Origin: Flammeovirga kamogawensis
GTDB taxonomy: Bacteria > Bacteroidota > Bacteroidia > Cytophagales > Flammeovirgaceae
Length of the DNA: 64,000 nucleotides
Reading direction: 5' to 3'
NCBI RefSeq assembly: GCF_018736065.1
Contig: NZ_CP076128.1
Span: 1,240,001 to 1,304,000 of the forward strand
The position numbers and the translations under genes were made by a program. The notes below the pieces were generated by a model that was given only the letters and a program-made list of their open reading frames with translations, was not told where the DNA came from and made no database searches. Positions 17,900 through 26,892 of this stretch are shown in pieces (the first letter of the stretch is position 1; every line of letters starts with the position of its first letter).

Positions 17900-19000
17900 A
17901 TGAAACAATTAAAAAACACACTCTTATCCTTATCTTTTCTTTTTATTTCTAGCTTTATGCTACAAGCTTGCTCCCTAAAACCCCTTGCGTGGACTCCACC
18001 AGAAAAACCCAAATTAGAAGGGAATTTGTCCGTTAATAATTTACTTCAATCTACAGAATGGATTGATCTACAAGGATGGGTTGGTCCCGAAGATATTGCC
18101 ATAGATAAAAAAGGCAACTTGTATTGTGGGGTTCATATATCGAATACTAATTTTGATGAGGGGCGAATTTTAAAAATTGACACATCTGGAAAAGTATCTA
18201 TTTTCTGTAATACAAATTCATGGGTAACGGGGTTAGTTTTTGATAAAAATCAGCAACTTATAGCCTGTGATCAAAAAAGAGGTATTATTAGTGTAAGTCC
18301 TAAAGGCAAGATTACTGTTTTAGCCTCAAAAGATGAGTATGGCAGACCGTTTCTTATTCCAAATGATGTAGATATTGATGATGATGGGATTATTTATTTT
18401 TCAAGTACATCTTCTAAAATGAAATTCAGTAAAAAAAACGCCAGAAAACTATTGATGGAAGTAAAAGCAGATGGTGGATTGTTTAGCTATGATCCATCAA
18501 CAAAAAAAGTAAAAACACTAATAGATGGAACCTACTTTGGAAATGGTGTTGCGGTGTCTAAAAATAATGATTTTGTATTAATGATAGATCTCACAAAATA
18601 TAGGGTGATGAAATATTGGGTTACTGGTGAACATAAAGGAAAAACCGAGATTTTTATTGATAATTTACCAGGTATTCCAAATGGAATTTCTAAAAGAAAG
18701 GATGGTTCTTTCTGGGTTGGATTTAGTACAAGACGAAGTGATATTCTTGATAAAATACAGCCTAATAAAACACTTAAAAAAATTATCTACAGTACACCAA
18801 TGTGGCTACAACCAAAACAAGAAGCTTTTGGTATGCTGATGCATTTAAGTAGTGAAGGCGATATAATAAAAACATATTATGATACTACAGGAACTATAGT
18901 TTCTGAAGCAAGCTCTGTTGAAGAACACAATGGGTATTTATATATAGGCGGAGACTTGACAAATCATATTGGTAAATACCCTTTACCTAAGCAGCCATAA
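17900..19000 (+). CDS. SMP-30/strictosidine-synthase-like lipoprotein
   Basis: A 366-residue beta-propeller protein. The signal peptide ends in a lipobox (SSFMLQAC, Cys24), so it is probably membrane-anchored. The propeller blades carry the typical phrases GPEDIAIDKKGNLYCGV, PNDVDIDDDGIIYFSS, GNGVAVSKNNDFVLMID and IPNGISKRKDGSFWVG, which resemble strictosidine-synthase-like and gluconolactonase (SMP-30) enzymes. Members hydrolyse lactones or organophosphates or have unknown substrates; no substrate can be named here. It follows the Crp-type regulator by 62 bp and may be its target. Confidence 0.8.
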   Translation: MKQLKNTLLSLSFLFISSFMLQACSLKPLAWTPPEKPKLEGNLSVNNLLQSTEWIDLQGWVGPEDIAIDKKGNLYCGVHISNTNFDEGRILKIDTSGKVSIFCNTNSWVTGLVFDKNQQLIACDQKRGIISVSPKGKITVLASKDEYGRPFLIPNDVDIDDDGIIYFSSTSSKMKFSKKNARKLLMEVKADGGLFSYDPSTKKVKTLIDGTYFGNGVAVSKNNDFVLMIDLTKYRVMKYWVTGEHKGKTEIFIDNLPGIPNGISKRKDGSFWVGFSTRRSDILDKIQPNKTLKKIIYSTPMWLQPKQEAFGMLMHLSSEGDIIKTYYDTTGTIVSEASSVEEHNGYLYIGGDLTNHIGKYPLPKQP

Positions 19001-19021
19001 AGACTGCCCACCACTTTAAAT

Positions 19022-19057
19022 AAAAATGCCTTCCCAGTTAACTGAGAAGGCATTTTT
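19022..19057. terminator. Bidirectional rho-independent terminator
   Basis: A stem with 12-bp arms (19022-19033 and 19046-19057) has A- and T-runs at its ends. It lies between convergent genes ending at 19000 and 19074. Confidence 0.85.
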
Positions 19058-19073
19058 ATGCAAATAACCGTAA

Positions 19074-19436
19074 TTACATTGCATATTCAATAATAGGCTT
19101 TACAAAAGTAAGCTTACCATTTTTATATTTTAAAAGATCTTTACGACCACGCCCTTTAGCTGCTCCTTCGTAATCTGCAAGAATTAATTTTTTCTTCCCT
19201 GCATCTCTAACAGATAGCGTGATAAATTTAAAAGGTGAATCTTCTGGAGTAATTATAATAGAATCTTTCCCATTATTTATTTTCTTTTTGATAAAGTCTA
19301 GATATGGATAAAGGTAATCTCCTTCATCTAATCTTTTCTTCTGCATATATTTTCTTGTTTTAATTACTAACCCAGTAGTTAATGCAGCGCCTGCAGCAAG
19401 AGCAGTTACAAGTGTTGTTGCTTGTCTTTTTTTCAT
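19074..19436 (-). CDS. Small membrane-anchored protein of unknown function
   Basis: A 120-residue protein. One N-terminal hydrophobic helix (TTLVTALAAGAALTTGLVI, about 7-26) is preceded by KKRQ and followed by a very basic stretch, so it is probably a signal anchor. The soluble part (about 45-120) has alternating short strands (DSIIITPEDSPFKFITLSV). No family recognised. It is transcribed alone and divergent from the gene at 19581. Confidence 0.6.
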   Translation of the reverse strand: MKKRQATTLVTALAAGAALTTGLVIKTRKYMQKKRLDEGDYLYPYLDFIKKKINNGKDSIIITPEDSPFKFITLSVRDAGKKKLILADYEGAAKGRGRKDLLKYKNGKLTFVKPIIEYAM

Positions 19437-19580
19437 AAATTCTAATTATAGTTCTTGTTATAATATTAAGTTACGATGAAAAATATTAATAGTTCCAATA
19501 TTTGCAGTTATTAATTTCTTTTTACGTCCTAAGACAACTTAAATTACGTTAAATAACCCTATAAACCATTAATAAAAATA

Positions 19581-20303
19581 ATGAAAAATTTAATTTCTTT
19601 TATCGTATGCATATTTCTGTCTACAGCAATTTATGCACAATCATTCGTACCTGCATTATCGGTTCAAGGTATGGTTTCGTCTAAAGAAGCTTATGTAGTT
19701 TTAAACGATGGGACAAAGATTACTGGTAAAGTTGGTACTGCTTCACTTACCAATAATATTCTTAAAAGTGTTACAATCAAAGAGGCTGATGGCACTAAAC
19801 ACAAATTAAAAGCAGATCAGATTAAAGAGTTTGCTGTTAAGCCAAAAGACTTCTTCAAATTTGAACAATCTATGAATGCTGGCTCTATTAAAGAGCTTTC
19901 TGGCCGTAATTTCTCAGATGTTGTAGATCAAGAATATGTTTATTATGAACAAGCTATTCTACCTGGTAAGAAGAATAAATTTGCTTTAATGCAATTGCTA
20001 AACCCTGGTTTTGATCATGTTATAAAAGTTTATAAAGATCCTAATGCAAAACAAACAGGTGGTCTTGGCGTTGCTGGAGTTAAAGTAACAGGAGGAATTG
20101 ATAAATCTTACTTAGTAACTGACACTGGCTCGAATAGAGCTGTTTTGATTGAAAAGAAAAAATATGAAAAAGAAGCTAGAAAAGTGATTTTTGATAAATG
20201 TCCTGAAATTTTCACTAAATATTATGATGGTGATAAATTTAAATGGAAAGATTTTGCAGAACATGTTTATGTGTATGATCAACTTTGTGGAGATCAAAAA
20301 TAA
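19581..20303 (+). CDS. Exported protein of unknown function
   Basis: A 240-residue protein with a signal peptide (1-19, ending IYAQ). Residues 30-90 contain a strand-rich segment (VVLNDGTKITGKVGTA, LKADQIKEFAV) like small beta-barrel domains that describe 'property on surface' proteins. The rest is Lys-rich with a Cys pair near the end (KCPEIF, DQLCGD). Function not recognised. Monocistronic, closed by a strong terminator. Confidence 0.65.
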   Translation: MKNLISFIVCIFLSTAIYAQSFVPALSVQGMVSSKEAYVVLNDGTKITGKVGTASLTNNILKSVTIKEADGTKHKLKADQIKEFAVKPKDFFKFEQSMNAGSIKELSGRNFSDVVDQEYVYYEQAILPGKKNKFALMQLLNPGFDHVIKVYKDPNAKQTGGLGVAGVKVTGGIDKSYLVTDTGSNRAVLIEKKKYEKEARKVIFDKCPEIFTKYYDGDKFKWKDFAEHVYVYDQLCGDQK

Positions 20304-20320
20304 ATAAATTTGTAATGCAT

Positions 20321-20360
20321 AAAAAAAGCCACTGATTATAAATAATCAGTGGCTTTTTTT
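20321..20360. terminator. Bidirectional rho-independent terminator
   Basis: A 17-bp perfect stem (20321-20337 and 20344-20360) with A7/T7 flanks lies between convergent genes ending at 20303 and 20374. Confidence 0.9.
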
Positions 20361-20373
20361 ATATATAATGTTA

Positions 20374-21384
20374 CTATGCTTTAATAGCTTCCGTACCAAC
20401 TCTATTGATCAATTCCTCTCCTTTTTCGTAAGAAGTAAGATTACCTAAAGTTACTTTAGCTATTTGCGTTAATGCTGTATCTGTAAAAAATGCTTGGTGT
20501 CCTGTTACCAATACATTTGGGAAAGACATTAAATTCAACATCTTTTCATCTCTAATTAATGTTTCTGATAAATCTCTAAAGAATAATTTTTCTTCTTGCT
20601 CGTAAACATCAATTCCTAGGTAACCTAAATGACCTTTTGATAATGCTCTAATTGCAGATTCAGTATCAATTAATCTACCTCTAGATGTATTTATTAGCAT
20701 TGCTCCTTTTTTCATTCTCCAAATAGAATGATCATTAATAATATGATGCGTTTGAGGAGTTAATGGACAGTGTAATGAAATAATATCAGACTGTTCTAAT
20801 AAATCATTTAATGACATATATTCTAATAAACCATCTTCTTCAAGCTTCTTGTTTGGATATAAATCAAAACCAATCACCTTACAGCCCATACCTTTCATGA
20901 TATTTGCAAAGATTTGACCTATTTTACCTGTACCAATAACACCAACCGTTTTCCCGTTAATATCAAAACCTGTTAGACGGTCTAATGAGAAATTACCCTC
21001 TCTTACTCTGTTATAGGCTTTATGTGTTTTTCTATTTAATGTAAGGATTAATGCTAAAGTATGTTCAGCAACAGCATAAGGAGAATAAGCTGGTACTCTT
21101 AATACTGCTATCCCTTGTTTTTCTGCCTCTATTAAATCTACATTATTAAAACCTGCACAACGCAAAGCAATTACTTTAATGCCATAAGATGCTAACATCT
21201 GAATACATTCAGCATCAACAACATCATTAACAAACACACATACTGCATCAAAACCTTTAGCTAAACTAGCAGTTTTAACACGTAAACGAGATTCGAAAAA
21301 TACTAGTTCGTGAGTAGTATTAACTCCTTCTAATTTAAAAAATTCTTTATCGTATGACTTTGTTCCAAATACAGCGACTTTCAT
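20374..21384 (-). CDS. ldhA: D-lactate dehydrogenase (2-hydroxyacid dehydrogenase family)
   Basis: A 336-residue cytoplasmic enzyme that reduces pyruvate to D-lactate with NADH in fermentation. It closely follows the E. coli LdhA pattern from end to end: MKVAVFGTKSYDKEFF, VNDVVDAECIQML, IALRCAGFNNVDL, the NAD-binding GVIGTGKIGQIFA (about 148-160), the active-site Arg in INTSRGRLID, Glu in DVYEQEEKLFF and the catalytic His in TGHQAFFT. Length matches the family. It is a single gene. Confidence 0.92.
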   Translation of the reverse strand: MKVAVFGTKSYDKEFFKLEGVNTTHELVFFESRLRVKTASLAKGFDAVCVFVNDVVDAECIQMLASYGIKVIALRCAGFNNVDLIEAEKQGIAVLRVPAYSPYAVAEHTLALILTLNRKTHKAYNRVREGNFSLDRLTGFDINGKTVGVIGTGKIGQIFANIMKGMGCKVIGFDLYPNKKLEEDGLLEYMSLNDLLEQSDIISLHCPLTPQTHHIINDHSIWRMKKGAMLINTSRGRLIDTESAIRALSKGHLGYLGIDVYEQEEKLFFRDLSETLIRDEKMLNLMSFPNVLVTGHQAFFTDTALTQIAKVTLGNLTSYEKGEELINRVGTEAIKA

Positions 21385-21602
21385 AGTAAGATCTCGTTTT
21401 CTTTAATTATTATTTTTTATAAAATTACATTAAAAATCCGAAAGTTAAACTGCTAAAAAACATACAGTTTACACTTCATTTTAATGAATTTTGCATATTT
21501 AAATCCGTAGAAAAAATAATTAGTTCTACCTCAATAGTTTATCTTGGTGTAAAAAAATCACTTCTAAAAGTAAATAATTTCTTAAATGTTTCTGAATAGA
21601 TC

Positions 21603-22382
21603 CTATAAATTTACTTTAACTTCATTAGGTGTTAATACTTTACCATAAGACGATTGATCAATAGATAAAACAATACCACACATGTAAGCATGTTTATATA
21701 AAATATTTGTCTTAATAGATGGATCTAATTGAAGTCTTTTTTGTAAAAATTCTTTCTGAAATCCTTTTATAACTTCGCCCGTGTAAGAATCTCTTGTAGG
21801 TACTGGGCAACGTTCACATGGTTTGTATCCTTTAAAATTAATTTCTCCAATGCTGAATGGTTTAGGATGTAACTTATCTACCCCTAATAAATTATCTTCA
21901 TAAAAAGCAGATGGTGCATCAACCACAATATTCATCCTCATTCGTCTTAAAACTTCTTCGCTAGGTAAATTAAACCACTCACCTACTTTTTCTAAGGTTT
22001 GTATTGAAATTAATGAAGCACCAACATTTCCTGATGTATGATCTGGAAAGCCCGTATTTTCATTTTCTAGTAGATAAACTTCCTCTTCAAAAAATTCAGA
22101 TAAATACACTCCAATTTTCACTAGGTCTGTTTTAAATGAAAATTTTGATAGTGGAAAATCCTCTGACCAAAATTCTACAAGCATATTGTCTAGATCAAAA
22201 GCTGATCTTAACTGATGTATTTTTGGGTATTTTTTCCCGTTTACTGTTCTTCCATCACTTTTTCTATGAATACCAAAACGTCTATCCCATTTTAAAGTAC
22301 CTCCATTTGTAACTTCAACTTCCTGAAGTTCTACTGGATCTAAAGATTTAATTGGAAATACTTGTATTTTGCTGATTTTCAT
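21603..22382 (-). CDS. MOSC-domain molybdenum-cofactor sulfurtransferase/mARC-like protein
   Basis: A 259-residue protein. The N-terminal MOSC_N beta-barrel (KISKIQVFPIKSLDPVELQEVEV, about 1-110) is followed by the MOSC domain (about 115-255). The CERCP motif (Cys189 and Cys192) matches the CxRC motif of the mARC/YcbX group, in which the second Cys binds the molybdenum cofactor. Homologues reduce N-hydroxylated compounds. No ferredoxin-like domain is attached, so an electron donor would have to be a separate protein. Single gene on the minus strand. Confidence 0.85.
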   Translation of the reverse strand: MKISKIQVFPIKSLDPVELQEVEVTNGGTLKWDRRFGIHRKSDGRTVNGKKYPKIHQLRSAFDLDNMLVEFWSEDFPLSKFSFKTDLVKIGVYLSEFFEEEVYLLENENTGFPDHTSGNVGASLISIQTLEKVGEWFNLPSEEVLRRMRMNIVVDAPSAFYEDNLLGVDKLHPKPFSIGEINFKGYKPCERCPVPTRDSYTGEVIKGFQKEFLQKRLQLDPSIKTNILYKHAYMCGIVLSIDQSSYGKVLTPNEVKVNL

Positions 22383-22535
22383 GTTCTTTTATTCTGAATA
22401 AATTGGATGATGGTCAAAAATAGTATTTTGTTTTATAATATTAATTAGTTCTTTAACATTATTATTGAATCATTTATTTTTGAAATGCGTATAAAAAGAT
22501 AAACAAATACTTTTTTAAACCTAATAATTGAGACC

Positions 22536-22949
22536 ATGAAGCATTTAATTCTGAAGAAGGAAATCCACCTTGGTTATTTTTCTGTTGTTCCAGAAGCAAC
22601 AAAAATGACGCTTTCTCTGCATGATATTGTAGGTTATATGAATTTCCCTGCAAATGATTTTGCAAAGAAAGTTCTTGAAAATCGTATCAACACACAAAAG
22701 GGGACTCCTAAAAACACCTCTCAACTACTGGTTGAAAATAATTTTAACACAAAATATAGTGTAGATGAATTATTAAGAGCAATTGGGTTCCAAATCAAAA
22801 ATGAAACCAAAGATGAAAGTTTATATCTAGCTGAAGTACAAAAGCATTGGAATGATCTTATTGAAAGTATAGAAGAAGATTTAATGAATGTAAGGTACAG
22901 TTTATTAAACCATGTCATTCAAACAAATCCTACTCGGTTATATCAATAA
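22536..22949 (+). CDS. Hypothetical protein, 137 aa
   Basis: A cytoplasmic, mainly helical protein without signal peptide or membrane segment. It starts MKHLILKKEIHLGYFSVVPEATKMTLSLHDIV and has a helical C-terminal half (YLAEVQKHWNDLIESIEEDL). An in-frame stop lies just upstream of the ATG. A strong terminator directly after the stop supports it as a real gene. Family not recognised. Confidence 0.6.
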   Translation: MKHLILKKEIHLGYFSVVPEATKMTLSLHDIVGYMNFPANDFAKKVLENRINTQKGTPKNTSQLLVENNFNTKYSVDELLRAIGFQIKNETKDESLYLAEVQKHWNDLIESIEEDLMNVRYSLLNHVIQTNPTRLYQ

Positions 22950-22951
22950 AA

Positions 22952-22990
22952 AATTAGGGCTATCTCAAGTTGAAGAGATAGCCCTAATTA
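22952..22990. terminator. Bidirectional rho-independent terminator
   Basis: A 15-bp perfect stem (22952-22966 and 22975-22989) lies between the convergent genes ending at 22949 and 22991. The right flank touches the stop of the minus-strand gene. Confidence 0.85.
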
Positions 22991-23404
22991 TTAGTGCCAA
23001 GCACCAAGTATAATACCTTGTATTGTTAAAAAAGTTATTTGATATCCCGCATCAATTAACCATAATTTTATGCTCCTTCTTTGATATAAGTAATTAATTC
23101 CCATTGATGTAGCAATAAACATCAAACCAATTACAAAACCATGTAAGCCTCCTGTATAAGCATCTATCGCTTCTCCCCCTCCATGACTTATTAATAATGA
23201 CATACCAAATGACATTATTAACATTAGTACAAAACTACTTCCAAATATTAATGGCATGCTACCATTTTGCAAGTACTCATCTGTAAATCCTAATTCCTTT
23301 TGCCAAGCCTTTCCAAAAATTGCACTGTACCAAACAGCACCTAAAACAAAAGACGCCAAGGCTGCACAAAGTACAGCAAGAATATTAATCTGAGAAAAGT
23401 CCAT
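22991..23404 (-). CDS. DUF1761-family membrane protein
   Basis: A 137-residue inner-membrane protein with four hydrophobic helices (about 8-28, 50-72, 84-102 and 115-135). The first contains the family's VLGAVWYSAIFGKAWQKELGFT phrase, which is characteristic of DUF1761. Function of the family is unknown. It is transcribed alone on the minus strand. Confidence 0.75.
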   Translation of the reverse strand: MDFSQINILAVLCAALASFVLGAVWYSAIFGKAWQKELGFTDEYLQNGSMPLIFGSSFVLMLIMSFGMSLLISHGGGEAIDAYTGGLHGFVIGLMFIATSMGINYLYQRRSIKLWLIDAGYQITFLTIQGIILGAWH

Positions 23405-23526
23405 AATTAAATTATTAGTAATACAATAGTTAGTAAACCATCAAAATAAAAAAATTAATAATTAGTTACAACTCCTCTTTATTACATGTTTTATAATTAA
23501 TTACTATTTCAATTCATTTTATTGTT

Positions 23527-24192
23527 TTACAGCATTGCAAAAATACTTTTCTCTTCTTTTAGCGCTTCAATATCTTGTATCAATTGCTTCATTTCTAACA
23601 TTAATGTACCATTATAGATACCTCGAATTCTTTTATCTCCATCAACTAAAATAAAATGTTCTGTATGTAGAAAGTCGGTACTATCTTTAGTAAAACCAAG
23701 GTCTTCTTCTGCAAAATATGATGTACGGGCTAAATTATAAATTTCCGCTTTGTTACCTGTTAGTAAATGCCAATTTGCAGATTTTATATTCTTGTTATCA
23801 GCATACTCTTTCAATACTTCTACATTATCTATCCAAGGGGTTACACTATACGATAATAAAGCTACATCTTCATCATTTTTATAATGACTTTCAACTATTT
23901 TCATGTTATCTGTCATAACAGGACAAATACTACCACAACTGGTAAAAATAAAGTTAGCAACGTGAATTTTCCCTTCAATCGCTTGTTGTGTAATGGTTCT
24001 ATTATTCTGATTAAGAAATGAAAAGTCAGAAATTCGATGTGCAATTTTATCATTAATTTCCTTTGCATCAGAAAGGAAATGAGGTGTAAAATCTGGTGTT
24101 GTATAAAACGGAATAGTCTTTTCTTTGTTACAAGAAAATGATGTAAATAGAATTCCGACGAAAAGTAATTTAAAAAACTGAGTCTGTAACAT
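23527..24192 (-). CDS. SCO1/SenC-family protein
   Basis: A 221-residue thioredoxin-fold lipoprotein. The signal peptide ends FTSFSC (Cys21). The copper-site signature CGSIC (CxxxC, within FTSCGSICPVMTD, about 84-95) and the distal His in FLHTEHFILVD are both present, as in SCO proteins that deliver copper to cytochrome oxidase or act as thiol reductants. The ATG at 24192 overlaps the end of the preceding YwqK-like gene by 23 bp, implying translational coupling. It is third in the YHYH/YwqK/SCO operon. Confidence 0.88.
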   Translation of the reverse strand: MLQTQFFKLLFVGILFTSFSCNKEKTIPFYTTPDFTPHFLSDAKEINDKIAHRISDFSFLNQNNRTITQQAIEGKIHVANFIFTSCGSICPVMTDNMKIVESHYKNDEDVALLSYSVTPWIDNVEVLKEYADNKNIKSANWHLLTGNKAEIYNLARTSYFAEEDLGFTKDSTDFLHTEHFILVDGDKRIRGIYNGTLMLEMKQLIQDIEALKEEKSIFAML

Positions 24193-24769
24193 TTATGCAA
24201 TTTTTAGTACCTAATAAACCAAAGCGCCTACCGTTTTTAATTACATAGTTGGCTTTAATTTTACCATTATTATACCATACTTTTTGAGCACCTTCTTCTT
24301 TACCCTCTTTATAATTCATATTAGAAATTAACTTCCCATTATGATTCCATGCAAGATTATTACCATCATAAACATCATTTTTTAAATGGTAAGAAAACCT
24401 CATTTCTCCATTTGGATAAAAACTAATATGTTCACCTTCCTTTTTATTTTTATGGTAAAACCTATATTCTAATATAGATTGATCAGGGTAATAGCGTGTC
24501 CATTGTCCTTCTTTTAACCCCTTCCAATACCTCTTCACTCTTAAAGTATCTGTTCCGTTATTATACGTCCAATAAATTTCTCCTGAAAACTTTTTATCGT
24601 TTACATAAAAAATTCCTTTTTTAGATGCATACTTAACATCTTGTGCATTTATAGTTTGCACCTTAAGATTTACAACCTCTTCCTGCTGCTGTTGTTGGCA
24701 GGAAAAAGTTGTTACCAAAAGTAGATAAGTGAAAAGTATTTTAGTCAGTTGATGTACCTGGTGTACCAT
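24170..24769 (-). CDS. YwqK/MORN-repeat-like lipoprotein
   Basis: I choose the ATG at 24769 (199 residues, MVHQVHQLTKILFTYLLLV...), which gives a signal peptide with lipobox VTTFSC followed by a Gln run. The frame itself extends to 24862. The body contains repeated short hairpin modules typical of YwqK/MORN-like proteins: KRYWKGLKEGQWTRYYPDQS, HKNKKEGEHISFYPNGE, LKNDVYDGNNLAWNHNGK and YKEGKEEGAQKVWYNNGK. These are often annotated as 'antitoxin' after B. subtilis YwqK, but an antitoxin role is doubtful for an exported lipoprotein. It overlaps both neighbours (about 29 bp with YHYH, 23 bp with SCO), so the three are co-translated. Confidence 0.78.
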   Translation of the reverse strand: MVHQVHQLTKILFTYLLLVTTFSCQQQQQEEVVNLKVQTINAQDVKYASKKGIFYVNDKKFSGEIYWTYNNGTDTLRVKRYWKGLKEGQWTRYYPDQSILEYRFYHKNKKEGEHISFYPNGEMRFSYHLKNDVYDGNNLAWNHNGKLISNMNYKEGKEEGAQKVWYNNGKIKANYVIKNGRRFGLLGTKNCINVTDSVF

Positions 24770-25607
24770 AATATCCATTTCCGTTAATGTAAGGGTCTTC
24801 TGCTGTAATATGATAATGATAAATACCGTCTGGATAATCTTCTGTTGCATGATTATGTCCATGGTACTCGTCTAAATCATTATTCGAAACGGCTACATTA
24901 TTTTCGAAAGGTCCATACACAGGAAAACCATCTAATAAGAAACCTAACAAGCCTTCATTCCCTACATCTTCTTTTGCCGTTAAATACGTTGGTTCTATGT
25001 GATAATGATAAACACCTTGACCTTGTGGGTGACCATTGTATTGATCGAATGAGAAAATTTCATTTGTTAAGGGTTGATCATTCGGACCAGCATATTGATT
25101 AAAAAATGCAACTCCATTAATAGCAACACCCATAACACCTAAAGCAGTTGATTCATGACTAGATGCTTCTTCCGGATGAAGAGGTATTCTTATTGTTCTA
25201 TCTGCAGATGAAATTCTATTTGGATTTAAACGAAAATCAGGATCAGTATTGTTTTCATAACGATCAGACCATTCTGTATCTTGATAATAAGGGCTATTAT
25301 GATCTGGTAAGCCATTCACTTCAATTACCACAAAATCCCCATCTTTATAAATATCAGTTGCTGCATAAATTTTTTGATATACAGCTAATTCATCTGTATC
25401 ATCAGAATCACTATCTGCATCAGTATCTGGCGTATCTGTATCTACATTTGTTGTATCAGAATCTGCATTTCCAGAAGTATCATCATCTTGGTCATCATCA
25501 TCATTTGCAGGTAATGTAGTCGGTGTAGTTGTGTCATCATCATTAGAAGAGCAGCTATAAACTAAAAAAGACACACAGGTTAGAAGTAAAATAATTTTTA
25601 ATTTCAT
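24741..25607 (-). CDS. YHYH-domain lipoprotein
   Basis: A 288-residue lipoprotein (lipobox FLVYSC, Cys19). An acidic Asp/Thr/Ser-rich linker of about 75 residues follows (DDDDQDDDTSGNADSDTT...). The globular YHYH domain spans about 95-288 with the family's HPQGQGVYHYHIEP and DGIYHYHIT motifs plus further His (YHGHNHATED), a dense set of potential metal ligands. It is the first gene of the operon with YwqK-like and SCO genes. Partnering with SCO suggests copper or oxidase-related function; this is inference. Confidence 0.85.
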   Translation of the reverse strand: MKLKIILLLTCVSFLVYSCSSNDDDTTTPTTLPANDDDDQDDDTSGNADSDTTNVDTDTPDTDADSDSDDTDELAVYQKIYAATDIYKDGDFVVIEVNGLPDHNSPYYQDTEWSDRYENNTDPDFRLNPNRISSADRTIRIPLHPEEASSHESTALGVMGVAINGVAFFNQYAGPNDQPLTNEIFSFDQYNGHPQGQGVYHYHIEPTYLTAKEDVGNEGLLGFLLDGFPVYGPFENNVAVSNNDLDEYHGHNHATEDYPDGIYHYHITAEDPYINGNGYYGTPGTSTD

Positions 25608-25846
25608 AGTAATAATTATTAAAAAAAGTAATGCAATTCAAATTTTAATGCGTAGGATTGTCACATTACTCATTTGGTTATATATTTCAGTAAAGAGGTG
25701 TAAAGTAAATTTGTACTCAAATTATTAATATTTTTTTTATAACGTAATGTTATATGATTTATTTTTCTACTTCTCTATCAATTATTATTTGGCCATAACG
25801 AGTATTATAACTGTAGAAATTCAAGATTGAAAAAATTACTATCTAA

Positions 25847-26758
25847 ATGGTGAATGAAGATATAATCGAAAGAAAAGCATTAAAATTTGGTATTGTAGCT
25901 AACCTTTTAATGGCTATTGCTGGATGGGTAACTTATTATTTTTCCAATTCTGATGCGATGTTGTTAGATGGAAATTTTTCTTTAATTTCTGCATTAGCCA
26001 CCATCGCCGCCATAATTATTGGGAAGAAAAAGCATAAACGCACAACTATTTTTCCTTTTGGGAGGTACGTATTCGAATCTTTCTTTGTCTTTTTTAAAGG
26101 AGTACTAATTTTTGGAATTACGATTGTTGCAGTAGTCCAGAGTTGTATTAAAATCATCAATTTTTTTAATGGAGAAGCTATTACTCCAATCGTTATTCAT
26201 TCTATACTCTATTACACTGTTGTGATTGCAATTATCTCTTTTGGAATTGCGTTCTATTATAAACATCAGAATAAAAAAATCAATCTAAATAGCCCTATTT
26301 TAGGTGTAGAGGCAAAATCTTCAATAATAGATGGCTTTTTAACCGTTGGAATTGGTATTTCTTTACTTCTCGTTTCGATAATTCCAGAAAATTCTGCCCT
26401 AAGTTTTCTAAAATATATTGGTGATTCCATCATCGTTTTAATCATGGGTATAGTGCTTATTAATACTCCTATTAAAATTATTAAAGATGCATTTATTGAA
26501 CTTGGAGGAGGAGTTTTACAAGATCAAATATCACTCGACATAATTGATCAGGTCATTATAGATCATCTTCCTTCTATGTTTGAGACACATCAAAATTATA
26601 TTTCGAAACTAGGTAGTAATTATTTTATAGTACTATATGTGAGTACATCTGAAAAAAATATTAACGTAGAAGAATTACTATCAACTAGAAATAAAATATC
26701 TACAGCGCTTTCAAAGCAATTCCCAACACATAATTTAGAAGTTATTATTAATGATTAA
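25847..26758 (+). CDS. Cation diffusion facilitator-like transporter
   Basis: A 303-residue inner-membrane protein with about five or six helices (starting 14-33) and a C-terminal cytoplasmic domain (about 215-303). The CDF pattern is seen in FPFGRYVFESFFVF and VEAKSSIIDGFLTVGI. In the metal-site helix, where canonical members have HxxxD or DxxxD, the sequence reads LLDGNFSLISAL, so one or more zinc-site ligands are replaced. Such divergent CDF-like transporters are common in Bacteroidota. Substrate unknown. Confidence 0.8.
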   Translation: MVNEDIIERKALKFGIVANLLMAIAGWVTYYFSNSDAMLLDGNFSLISALATIAAIIIGKKKHKRTTIFPFGRYVFESFFVFFKGVLIFGITIVAVVQSCIKIINFFNGEAITPIVIHSILYYTVVIAIISFGIAFYYKHQNKKINLNSPILGVEAKSSIIDGFLTVGIGISLLLVSIIPENSALSFLKYIGDSIIVLIMGIVLINTPIKIIKDAFIELGGGVLQDQISLDIIDQVIIDHLPSMFETHQNYISKLGSNYFIVLYVSTSEKNINVEELLSTRNKISTALSKQFPTHNLEVIIND

Positions 26759-26832
26759 AGGCTAGTTGAATATATATTGTTAATTCAATTTCCTTTTAAA
26801 CAGGCTGCTTTTTCCTGATAAGACAAATAAAA

Positions 26833-26866
26833 AGAGATGAACATTTTCTTTCAAACGTTCATCTCT
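26833..26866 (-). terminator. Rho-independent terminator for the minus-strand gene
   Basis: Arms 26833-26842 and 26857-26866 form a 10-bp stem. Read on the minus strand it is followed by a T-run, so it terminates the T9SS-tailed lipoprotein gene. Confidence 0.7.
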
Positions 26867-26892
26867 AAAATCATAAAATATTATATTTATGA

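Noticed and set aside
22474-22665. 63-codon minus-strand frame
   Set aside because: It overlaps the start of the plus-strand gene at 22536, which has better spacing and its own terminator.
24170-24769. Toxin-antitoxin system because of YwqK similarity
   Set aside because: The protein has a lipoprotein signal and no toxin gene adjoins; its neighbours are YHYH and SCO.
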